DNA of 64,000 nucleotides from Orychophragmus violaceus (Eukaryota > Streptophyta > Magnoliopsida > Brassicales > Brassicaceae), in the NCBI GenBank assembly GCA_030180135.1, contig CM058236.1, positions 3,720,001 to 3,784,000 of the forward strand, read 5' to 3'. Both the position numbers and the translations under genes were made by a program. Positions 55,249-64,000 of this stretch are shown here, one piece after another. The first letter of the stretch is position 1. Every line of letters starts with the position of its first letter. A model generated the notes under the pieces. It searched no databases, had not been told where the DNA came from, and worked only from the letters and a program-made list of their open reading frames with translations.

Positions 55249-58200
55249 ATGACTACTACAAGCACACAAAACACATTCTCGATCCGGTCTGTTCTCGAAA
55301 AGGAGAAGCTGACTGGAACGAACTTCCTGACGTGGTCAAGGAACTTGAGGCTAGTCCTCAAGCAGGAGAAGAAGGATTATGTCCTTCGTGATCCTCTCCC
55401 CGAGAGGCCTCCTGCCAATGCCGCCAGGACTCTGCATAATGCTTGGGAAAAGCATTCGTCAGATGAAAATGATGCCTATTGCCTGATGTTGGTGACAATG
55501 ACTCCTGAGCTGCAAAAACAGTTCGAGAGTGTATTGTCACCCATCGAGATAATGGCAAGCCTGAAATCGCTTTTTCAGGAGCAGGCTAGGACTGAGAGGT
55601 TTCAAACAGTTAAGAACCTCTTGGACTGCAAGTTGGCTGCGAATGCGGCAGTGAGTCCTCATGTCTTGAAGATGATGGGTTATCTCGATCATCTTCAGAA
55701 ACTCGACTGCCCAATCAGCCAGGAACTTGCCTGCGACATCATTCTGCAGTCATTACCTGCAAGCTATGATCAGTTCATTCTGAACTTTAACATGCATGGC
55801 TTGAGTAAGACATTGCCTGAGCTTCACGGAATGCTCAAGACTGCGGAGCCCAATTTGAGGAAAACCGCCAAGGACCCCAATGTGCTTATGGTGCAGAAGG
55901 GCAAGGGGTTTAAGAAATCCTCTGCTAAGGATAAGGGAAAGGCCAAGGCTGTCCAAGTCGCGGACAAGGACACGCCAAAGCCCAAGCCCAAGTCCAAGGC
56001 TGGGCCAACTGACATATGCAGGTTCTGTAAAGAACCAGGGCATTGGAGGAGAGAATGTAAGAAATTCCAGGAAGGTCTAAAGGAATTGAAGAAGAAGACT
56101 TTTGAGACTTCTTCAACAGGTATTTTTGTTATAGAAGTTAATACAACTACTTCTGATAATACCTCATGGGTTATGGATACTGGTTGTGGGGCTCATATTT
56201 GTACTAATATGCAGGCACTCAGCAACAGTAGAAGGCTGAAGCAAGGACAAGTGGAGCTACGAGTTGGGAATGGAGCGAAAGTTCCAGCGCTAGCTGTAGG
56301 CACTTACTTGTTGTCTTTACCTTCGGGATTGATTTTAGAACTCAATAATTGTTATTTTGTACCTGCTATAAGCAGAAATATTATTTCAATTTCTTTGTTG
56401 GATTTGGAAGGTTATGATTTTTCAGTTAAGAATAAATTATGTTCCTTCAATCGCAACAATTTGTTCTATGGTTCTGCCCCTCTTATGAATGGGCTTTACA
56501 TACTCGATCAATCCGCACCAATTTATAACATTAATACCAAACGGTTCAAACCTAATGAGGAGAACCGAACGTTTCTATGGCATTGTCGTTTAGGGCACAT
56601 CAGCGAGAAACGCATCAAGAGGCTCCATTCGAATGGACTTCTTGGCTCATTTGACTTTGAGTCATGTGAGAAATGCGAATCCTGCATGATGGGCAAAATG
56701 ACACAGGCCCCCTTTAATAAACCTAACGAGAGGGCCAGTGACTTATTGGGCCTGATACACACTGATGTGTGTGGCCCAATGTCCACAAATGCAAGAGGAA
56801 ACTATCAGTACTTCATTACCTTTACTGATGATTTCAGTAGGTATGGATATGTTTATTTAATGAAACATAAGTCTGAATCTTTTGAGAAGTTCAGAGAATT
56901 CCAAAATGAAGTACATAACCAACTTGGCAAAAGCATTAAGGCTCTTCGGTCCGACCGAGGAGGAGAATACTTAAGCCAAGAATTCAGTGATCATCTGAGA
57001 GAGTGTGGGATCGTATCCCAACTCACTCCTCCTGGAACACCTCAATGGAATGGTGTGTCTGAGAGGAGAAATCGGACCTTATTGGATATGGTTCGATCTA
57101 TGATGAGTCACACAGACCTTCCAATATCCCTTTGGGGATATGCTCTGCTAACAGCAGTGTTCACTCTAAATAGAGCGCCATCGAAAGCAGTAGCAAAGAC
57201 ACCATATGAATTATGGACTGGAGAAGCTCCAGTGCTGTCTTATCTAAGAATTTGGGGTTGTGAAGCCTATGTCAAGAGATTAATCTCAGATAAGCTTACA
57301 CCAAAATCTGATAAATGCTACTTCATTGGTTATCCACGGGAAACCAAGGCTTATTACTTCTATCTACGTTCCGAGAACAAGATCTTTGTTGCCCGGGATT
57401 GTAACTTTCTTGAGAGGGAGTTTCTCTCTAAGAAAGACAGTGGGAGTAAGGTACTGCTTGAAGAAATTCAAGATGAACAGGATACTGCTCAACCTAATGA
57501 GGAAGAGCAGCAGGAGGACCTACAAGAAATTGTAGAGCCTGAACCTGTAGTACCTGAAGTTCGAAGATCCGGGAGGATCCGTCAAGAACCCGAGAGATAT
57601 CAAGGATTCCTCGTGACTGACTGTCATGATCTTCTGATCATTGATGGTGATGAACCATCGAACTTCAATCAAGCCATGATGGGCCCAGATTCCTCTAAGT
57701 GGCGCAAGGCCACTGATTCCGAAATGGACTCCATGTCGGTCAACCAAGTGTTTTCGTTGGTTGACTTACCCGCTGGTGTAAAAGCCATCGAGTGCAAATG
57801 GATCTTCAAGAAGAAGATTGACGTGGATGGAAATGTCCAGATTTATAAAGCCAGGTTGGTGGCAAAAGGTTTCAGACAAGTTCACGGTGTGGATTACGAT
57901 GAAACCTATTCACCAGTGGCTATGATGAAATCTATTCGGATTCTACTAGCAACTGCAGCTTTTCATGATTATGAAATTTGGCAGATGGACGTGAAAACCG
58001 CCTTCCTGAATGGTATTCTGGAAGAGGATGTGTATATGACACAACCTGACGGTTACATAGATCCAAAGAATGCTGGAAAAGTATGCAAGCTTCATAAATC
58101 CATTTATGGATTGAAGCAAGCATCGAGGAGCTGGAATCTTCGTTTTGATGAAGCGATCAAGCAATTTGACTTCATCAGAAACGAAGAAGAACAATGCGTG

Positions 58201-59226
58201 TATAAGAAATCTAGTGGGAGCAAGATTGTATTTCTTATTCTGTATGTCGATGACATACTGCTTCTCGGAAACGACGTTCCAATGCTGAAGTCCGTAAAGG
58301 ACTGGCTAGGAAGTTGTTTTTCCATGAAAGACATGGGTGAAGCCGCATACGTTCTTGGAATCAGGATCTACCGGGATAGATCTAGAAGGCTGATAGGCTT
58401 GTGTCAAGATTCATACATTGACAAAGTCCTACAAAGATTCAGCATGAAGGATTCCAAGAAGGGCTTCACGCCAATGGTACATGGCACAACGCTAAGCAAG
58501 AAGCAGAGCCCTACGACGGCTGCTGAGCTTGAGCGCATGAAGAATATTCCTTATGCATCTGCAATAGGATCTGTCATGTATGCCATGATCTGTACTCGTC
58601 CTGATGTTGCTTATGCATTGAGCATGACGAGTAGATACCATTCAAATCCAGGTGAAAACCATTGGATTGCCGTAAAGAATATCTTGAAGTATCTAAGACA
58701 TACTAAGGATAAGTTCTTAGTGTACGGTGGAAGTGATGTGCTTAAAGTCAGTGGATTCACGGACGCAAGTTTCCAGACAGACCAAGATGATTTCCGGTCA
58801 CAGTCCGGTTATATCTTTTGTCTGAATGGCGGTGCAATCAGTTGGAGAAGCTCCAAGCAAGACACCGTTGCTGATTCCACTACAGAAGCTGAATATATCG
58901 CCGCCTCAGAAGCTGCGAAGGAAGCTGTTTGGATACGAAAGTTCATTATTGAACTAGGTGTGATACCAGATGCGGCTGAGCCTCTGGCACTGTTTTGTGA
59001 CAACAATGGTGCTATAGCTCATGCAAAGGAACCAAGATCACACCAGAAATCCAAGCATGTTCTAAGAAGATTTCACTTGATACGTGACATCATTAATAGA
59101 AAGGAAGTCAAGATCAGCCGAGTTCAGACAGATGATAACGTCGCTGATCCGTTGACAAAGCCACTCCCAAGGCCTAAGCTCGAGTTTCTGACTGAAGCTG
59201 TAGGCATTAGAGACATTGAAATGTAA
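55249..59226 (+). CDS. Copia gag-pol polyprotein, intact, 1325 aa
   Basis: Single frame from ATG at 55249 to TAA at 59224-59226. Gag occupies about residues 1-290, with the CCHC knuckle CRFCKEPGHWRREC at 257-270. Protease WVMDTGCGAHICT has its aspartate at 310. GAG-pre-integrase WHCRLGH starts at 444. Integrase has D506, D569 and E605 with 35 residues between the last two. RT runs from about 845 with YVDD at 999-1002. RNase H has D1172, E1213 and D1251. No stop or shift separates gag from pol, as usual for copia, so gag/pol ratio must be set another way. It serves copying and integration of the element. All catalytic residues are present and the lineage is not assigned. Confidence 0.97.
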   Translation: MTTTSTQNTFSIRSVLEKEKLTGTNFLTWSRNLRLVLKQEKKDYVLRDPLPERPPANAARTLHNAWEKHSSDENDAYCLMLVTMTPELQKQFESVLSPIEIMASLKSLFQEQARTERFQTVKNLLDCKLAANAAVSPHVLKMMGYLDHLQKLDCPISQELACDIILQSLPASYDQFILNFNMHGLSKTLPELHGMLKTAEPNLRKTAKDPNVLMVQKGKGFKKSSAKDKGKAKAVQVADKDTPKPKPKSKAGPTDICRFCKEPGHWRRECKKFQEGLKELKKKTFETSSTGIFVIEVNTTTSDNTSWVMDTGCGAHICTNMQALSNSRRLKQGQVELRVGNGAKVPALAVGTYLLSLPSGLILELNNCYFVPAISRNIISISLLDLEGYDFSVKNKLCSFNRNNLFYGSAPLMNGLYILDQSAPIYNINTKRFKPNEENRTFLWHCRLGHISEKRIKRLHSNGLLGSFDFESCEKCESCMMGKMTQAPFNKPNERASDLLGLIHTDVCGPMSTNARGNYQYFITFTDDFSRYGYVYLMKHKSESFEKFREFQNEVHNQLGKSIKALRSDRGGEYLSQEFSDHLRECGIVSQLTPPGTPQWNGVSERRNRTLLDMVRSMMSHTDLPISLWGYALLTAVFTLNRAPSKAVAKTPYELWTGEAPVLSYLRIWGCEAYVKRLISDKLTPKSDKCYFIGYPRETKAYYFYLRSENKIFVARDCNFLEREFLSKKDSGSKVLLEEIQDEQDTAQPNEEEQQEDLQEIVEPEPVVPEVRRSGRIRQEPERYQGFLVTDCHDLLIIDGDEPSNFNQAMMGPDSSKWRKATDSEMDSMSVNQVFSLVDLPAGVKAIECKWIFKKKIDVDGNVQIYKARLVAKGFRQVHGVDYDETYSPVAMMKSIRILLATAAFHDYEIWQMDVKTAFLNGILEEDVYMTQPDGYIDPKNAGKVCKLHKSIYGLKQASRSWNLRFDEAIKQFDFIRNEEEQCVYKKSSGSKIVFLILYVDDILLLGNDVPMLKSVKDWLGSCFSMKDMGEAAYVLGIRIYRDRSRRLIGLCQDSYIDKVLQRFSMKDSKKGFTPMVHGTTLSKKQSPTTAAELERMKNIPYASAIGSVMYAMICTRPDVAYALSMTSRYHSNPGENHWIAVKNILKYLRHTKDKFLVYGGSDVLKVSGFTDASFQTDQDDFRSQSGYIFCLNGGAISWRSSKQDTVADSTTEAEYIAASEAAKEAVWIRKFIIELGVIPDAAEPLALFCDNNGAIAHAKEPRSHQKSKHVLRRFHLIRDIINRKEVKISRVQTDDNVADPLTKPLPRPKLEFLTEAVGIRDIEM

Positions 59227-60077
59227 TCTAAATTTGAGTGGGAGTTTGAGGGCTTTTATTTAGTTATTTGATATGTTCTTGTAAAACATTCTTATGTTTA
59301 ATGAAATTATTATTTCAAGATTATTTTAACTGTGATGAAATAATCGTTCCAAAATGATATGAACCATTTTATAGGTCATCGAAGTAAATGACTTGATCTT
59401 GAGTCATCGAAGTCATTTAGCTTAATCATGAGACCCTATATTTGATAGATGTTTTATATCATCCCGTCCCTAGTCGAAGGTTGTTGAAATTGGAACACCA
59501 ACAACCGTGTGAGACTGGATTAGTACGTGACTTATGACAAAGTCTCAGTGTGTCATAGATGCGCGGCATCAAAGTCAGTACATAGGTGTATGTTTGGGAA
59601 CATACGACCGGACAAGACCCGCTTATAAGAACTCTTCAGGATATTTATATCTGTGTCATAAGAGATTCTTACTACGACTATAGAGTATAGTCCTTAGACC
59701 TGAGTTCGCATGCATGTGACTGCACATGGACTGATGCACTTTGATCATTGTCTAACGCTATCGTTCTGCGATAGTTATAAGGACCTTGTTTGGGTACATT
59801 ATGAAATGAATAGTTTACAGTGATGGAACAAGACGGAATTTGTCCCTCCAATATAAATGGAGTGAATATCTCTAGGCCAATCGGAGATTTGAATACTGGA
59901 AAATGCATGGCCATGCTCAAACGGACTGTCCCGAGTCGTTTGGATTGTCAGTATCGAATCAGAGTCCGATGAACAAGATTAGGCTTTATAAGGATGACAC
60001 CAATCTTGCCTTATGACTAATCGAGATATTGTGACAAAAGGATTATGAATACAGAGATTCCAGTACAAGTGGGAGAT

Positions 60078-60751
60078 TGTTGGAATTGTGTCCAGTAATC
60101 TCGGTACTGTCTCTAGAAAGTAAGAGTATGTCAATGATCAGACATAAGTCATATAATACTGGGGGTCATGATGGCTTGCTAGAGTCCGCTCATGATCTAT
60201 AAGTCTTGGACTTATTGCCTTTATTATATGATCCCATATGGGTCACACGCCTAAGCTAACAGGAAAATGTGTAGGAACGGTTTAGCAGAAGTACGGTAAA
60301 AGTGCTAGGCATTTACTGTACTTAGAGAGAATAAAACAGTTTAGCCACTGTGTGTCGATCGATACACAAGGTGTATCGGTCGACACAGTGCGCGAATGCC
60401 GTCTAGTTAATTGGTGTTTGGGCCAAATGGCCCAAACGGAATCGGACAAGTTTTATAAGGTAAAACTCGAGTTTCTGAACAATTAACCCTAGCCCTCAGC
60501 CGAAAACTCTCTCTCTCTCTGTGCCGAGTTCCTCTAGTGGTCTAGCAGCCGTTTTCTGTGATCGCGTGTGTGAACCTTTGGAGGATTCATCCCTCGGTGT
60601 TTCTCGGATCTCAGACATACCATCTCTTTCCGCTGCAAACAGGTATAAGGTGAGATCATCATTTGTTTCTATTCTGAGAAGAACCTAGATCCGCATGTTT
60701 AGGTTGATATGAATCTAAGAATTGAATCAGCATCAACTAAACAATCCTTCA
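60078..60751 (+). repeat. 3' LTR of the young copia
   Basis: 674 bp, preceded by the polypurine tract AAGTGGGAGAT (60067-60077) and followed by the TATTC duplication. It differs from the 5' copy by T/G, A/C and C/T changes and an extra CT. 59227-60066 is the 3' UTR and shows no gene. Confidence 0.95.
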
Positions 60752-60962
60752 TATTCATGCATGCATCTGTGAAATGATTGCGAGTGAAAAGATTCAGTTT
60801 GGCAAAGCTTATTATCCACCAACGACAAAATTAGAAACTACACCAGAATGTATGAAGCAGAACTGATCTATTCATTCACTCAACGTGAAATCTTGAATCA
60901 GTGAGAGTGTACACAAAGCCAGTTGCAAAATACAGAAAACAACTAATAAATTTACCCTTGTT

Positions 60963-63031
60963 TCATTGTCTACTTGAATCTTCTGATCTTGAGCATTCTA
61001 CTCCGGAACTAGTTGCGGTCTTTCTAGCATCTTTTTTGCACATGTCATCGACATTTTCTATGGTACCTACAATTCATTATGTGAATAAATTTAAACACTT
61101 AGTTAAATAATAGATTTTGTATATAAAATTTTACTTTCATATTCTGAAAATCCGCGCAACCAATTACGAGCAAAAAGTAAAGCTTGAACGTTCTGGGGAA
61201 GCAAGACCCGAGATCCACCTAAAGGATGATTCTGACACTACTGTAATGATTGGGATGCTAAGTATATCCCGTGCCAGTGATGCTAAATCACCAATTCTAT
61301 GTTGATTTTCCCTCCAATAGCTCAAAACATCCAAATCAGGAAAAGACCTTCTATCTAGCTTCGGCTCATCCAAATACGCATCCAAGTGTGTTTTTGTGTT
61401 GCTCACACTAATTCTGAGGCTTCTTTCCAGCTCAAAAAGATCTTTTAGTATAAAAGTTAGCCAACACTGAATAAACTAGTCATTTACAATGCAAAATACA
61501 AGTGAAGACGCTCAAAATTTACACTGTCGAAATCATCTTCCAATGGAGATTCAGTAACTAGCTCATGAGGAGTTGGTATAGATGAAACTCCAGAAGAACT
61601 CCCCCAACTTTTAATCTGATAATATTTATAGAGCATAGTCAAGATGTCCCTAAATTCTTTGTTTTTTTGACTTTGAAGTATAGGGATCCACTGCCTCATA
61701 AGCTTTTTCAAGCAACTGCAACTTCATCCCTTGATCTAAGATTGCTCCCATAGCCAAAATAATATTGTAATCGTCCCAATACTTAGCAAACTTAACTTGC
61801 ATATCCTCAGCCATTTTCTTCACATCCTCATCATCATAATTCACAAATTTCCTAAACAATAGCTCAATCCTCCAAACTTCTGTGAAGTACACACTAGATG
61901 TGGGATACTTAGAGCCTGAAAAATGAGTCATAATAATACTGAAAGTTTTGGTCAACTCACATATTTTTGCTCCACGATTCCACTTATCTTTTGAAGGTAG
62001 AGATTTGTAGTTTCTGTCAAAAGCTTCCAAGCTTTTAAATGCTTCCCTAAACGTCAAAGTTCATATGTGGAGTTCTATGGTAGGAAAATCAAGCGATAAA
62101 TCGTCTCCACTTTTGATTCCCACTCGCTCTACACATGCTGCAAATGCTTGCATTCTTGTTTGTGATGATTTCACATATCTGACACTTTCCCTTATGTCAT
62201 GCAAAATATCTTTCGAAAAAATACAAACACACCTTCGCTATTAGGTTTAGAATGTGAGCACAACATCTCACATGTAAGAACTTTCCATCACACAACAAGC
62301 CACTTCCACTCATCATCAAAAGTTGTCCCTTAAGGATTCTCTGCAAGCTATCATTGTTGGTAGCATTGTCCAAAGTAATAGAGAATATCTTATTCTCTAA
62401 ACCCCATTCCATCATACACTCAATAAACTTATTAGCAATTTCTTCGCCCGTGTGTGGAGGTTTCAGATCGCAGAAAGCAAAAATCTTATTGTGTAAGTTC
62501 CAATTATTATCAATGAAGTGAGCGGTAAGGCACATATATCCCATCATATTGGGACGGCATGTCCAATGATCAGAAGTAAAGCAAACCCGATCAAGATGTC
62601 TAGCAAACACTTCTTTCAACTTTTCTTTTTCTATTTCATACCTCTTAACAACGTCAGCAACAGTCGCTTGTCTACATAGAGTGACACTCCGGGTTCAAAT
62701 ACTTGTCTTTTGCCCTAATCTTTTCATATTCTACATATCGAAATGGGAGATCATGGTAGATGATTACCTTACTAGTCATCTCATGATCAATCCTTTGATC
62801 ATATGGAGGCCTATATTCCTTTAAAGGCTTCTTTGGACAAGTTTTTAAATGTCGACTCAAATGATTCGTCCCGTAGCTTCCATGCGATTTACTATGTGTC
62901 ACCAACTTTGTACCACAATGCAAACATTTGGCCCTTTCTTTGCCATCAAGTTCTACTCCCACTGATTCAAAATCTGCCCAAACGAATGAAGTTTTATGCC
63001 TCTTACATGGAGCTTGAGTTGACTGAACCAC
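60963..63031 (-). pseudogene. hAT-family transposase, frameshifted
   Basis: Starts at about 63031 (MVQSTQAPCKRHKTSF). A BED zinc finger follows: CLHCGTKLVTHSKSHGSYGT and HLSRHLKTCPKK. Then CFTSDHWTCRPNMMGYMCLT, ITLDNATNND and VRCCAHILNLIAK of the RNase H-like catalytic fold, KWNRGAKICELTKTFSIIMT, and the C-terminal dimerisation region LSYWRENQHRIGDLASLARD and ESSFRWISGLASP. A last exon, ENVDDMCKKDARKTATSSGV, ends at a TGA at 60963-60965. At least two frameshifts (about 62670 and 61200) and stops between blocks inactivate it. Terminal inverted repeats were not identified. The family excises and reinserts DNA with 8-bp duplications. Confidence 0.9.
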
Positions 63032-63309
63032 TTGTGTCTCACTTTACTGTACTTCTAGCTGTGTATCTTTCAAATTTGTCTCAGCTAAAACATCTTTTTG
63101 TTCATGTCTATTAACACATTTTGAACATTGAGAAGAGCTATTGTTTCTAAAAATTGAAGACCATGGTACAATTAACAAAAACAGCTCAAAATTATTAATA
63201 ATATGCATTAAACACTTTAACCCATAACACTATCACATACACACGCTGATAAGTTATCTATAGTACAAACCAGAAGAAACTAGTCATTTACAATCCTGTG
63301 GAGAAGATA

Positions 63310-63389
63310 AGAGTGAGGATTTTTTTTTGTCAACAATATAACGATCTACAAATATTCAACTAGCCAAGATGGCGATAGAGTGAGGATTT
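63310..63389 (-). mobile_element. Tiny retroposon insertion (54 bp) with 13-bp target-site duplication
   Basis: AGAGTGAGGATTT occurs at 63310-63322 and 63377-63389. Between them, read on the minus strand, is a 5'-truncated fragment ending ATATTGTTGAC followed by an A run. The tail equals that of the 934-bp retroposon at 8413-9346, so both were inserted by the same class of LINE reverse transcriptase. Confidence 0.82.
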
Positions 63390-64000
63390 ACGTTTGAGCA
63401 AAGCACAATATCTATTATGATTTTGTTTGTTAAATGAACGGAACATTCGACCGTAAAAGAAGCAATCTTTCGAGAATTTTAATGAGGCTGGAAAGAGATA
63501 AGTTCATGTATCTTTAGTTTTTTTTTTAATTTTTAGTTGTGATGATCCCAAAAGCTTTATAGATTTTAAAACTAATTTCACGAAACCCATAAAAATTTAG
63601 ATTTTCTGGCTAATAACGTCTAGGGTGGCCAAAAAAAAATAGTTAGAGAATTTTATGCTTGAGGGGAATCGATCTTTGGTCTAGCAAGACAATACACCGC
63701 TTAAATTGTGTTTATTAACTAATTCGTTTGTGCAATAAATTTTTTTAATAAAATTAAATTTAAAATTAATATTTTTTTCATGAGTTAAATAGAAAAGAAT
63801 ATTTAATATCTTTTGTGATATAGGAATAACTAACCGGCCACATTTTTTATAATACTATCTGATATAAATCTGGAAAAAAACTAAATTTCATATTATCAAA
63901 TGAAATAAATTCTTTAAACTAATAAACAAAATCGATAATGCACATTTTGTAACAAACCCACTTTAAGTAGTTTATAATTGCATTTTTGTTATTCTTTTTA
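63390..64000. other. AT-rich sequence without recognisable features
   Basis: No gene or repeat structure recognised. TAGGGTGGCCAAAA at about 63621 faintly resembles a hAT terminus but no partner was found. The stretch 63032-63309, upstream of the hAT frame, is likewise unassigned. Confidence 0.4.

Larger units (their letters stand above)
52926..60751 (+). mobile_element. Complete, young Ty1/copia retrotransposon
   Basis: 7826 bp with LTRs 52926-53597 and 60078-60751, flanked by TATTC at 52921-52925 and 60752-60756. Primer-binding site, leader, one uninterrupted gag-pol frame, and polypurine tract are all present. By my alignment the LTRs differ at three positions plus one CT dinucleotide, so insertion was recent. 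All components for autonomous transposition appear intact at sequence level. It shares family features (polypurine tract, TCGATCGA motifs, protein) with 1-2030 and 10857-18175. Confidence 0.97.

Noticed and set aside
55753..56116. Antisense open frames within the copia gag region
   Set aside because: Shadows of the intact gag-pol frame, created by its proline/lysine-rich repeats.
61472..63290. ACTAGTCATTTACAAT repeated at about 61475 and 63276 as hAT target duplication or terminal repeat
   Set aside because: The left copy lies inside the transposase coding region, so it cannot be an element boundary. Probably a local duplication.
63615..63645. TAGGGTGGCCAAAA as a terminus of the hAT element
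   Set aside because: No inverted partner or 8-bp duplication was found on the other side of the hAT gene.

Overview
The window is nuclear plant DNA of Brassicaceae type. Evidence is the single intact spliced gene with Brassicaceae-like introns, the Ty1/copia, LINE, CACTA, hAT and Helitron families present, and TE-borne arrays of E2F-like sites of a kind I recall being reported from Brassica. There are no operons, rRNAs, tRNAs or CRISPR arrays. Almost everything is transposable-element DNA stacked in layers, with one 500-base assembly gap at 30166-30665. Species is not assigned.

Layout. 1-2030: 3' end of a Ty1/copia element (RNase H end of pol, 3' UTR, LTR). 2804-4240: old minus-strand copia remnant split by a Harbinger-like element (2913-3976) that carries a 27-bp minisatellite rich in E2F-type motifs. 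5184-8148: the only intact host gene, a 16-exon, 479-residue HI0933/YhiN-type FAD oxidoreductase on the minus strand. 8413-9346: GC-rich poly(A) retroposon in its upstream region. 9639-30165: a minus-strand LINE, cut by a small inverted-repeat element (9735-10062) and by a 16-kb CACTA transposon (10573-26695, TSD TCT). The CACTA is itself cut by a minus-strand copia (10857-18175, TSD ATGTT) and carries a decayed transposase and a broken RNase H-like host gene copy.

30666-37651: a degenerate plus-strand copia interrupted by a 3.58-kb probable solo LTR (32961-36540, TSD GAAAC) holding a dense W-box cluster. 37865-51692: exons of a CLP1-like (polyadenylation factor, CLPS type) pseudogene, blown apart by an LTR element (37976-42683) and two Helitrons (42769-49663 minus; 50262-51316 plus). 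The large Helitron carries decayed exons of a VIH/PPIP5K inositol pyrophosphate kinase. 52926-60751: a complete, very young copia with intact 1325-codon gag-pol and TSD TATTC. 60963-63031: broken hAT transposase on the minus strand. 63310-63389: a 54-bp retroposon scar.

How it fits together. Several insertions can be removed on paper at their target-site duplications and the interrupted reading frame of the older element or gene closes up again. The order of events is therefore readable: LINE, then CACTA, then copia; degenerate copia, then solo LTR; CLP1-like gene, then Helitron. From memory, the oxidoreductase and a CLP1-like gene are neighbours in Arabidopsis (AT5G39940/AT5G39930). If so, this window is an ancestral gene pair pushed about 30 kb apart by nested insertions, one partner surviving and the other destroyed.
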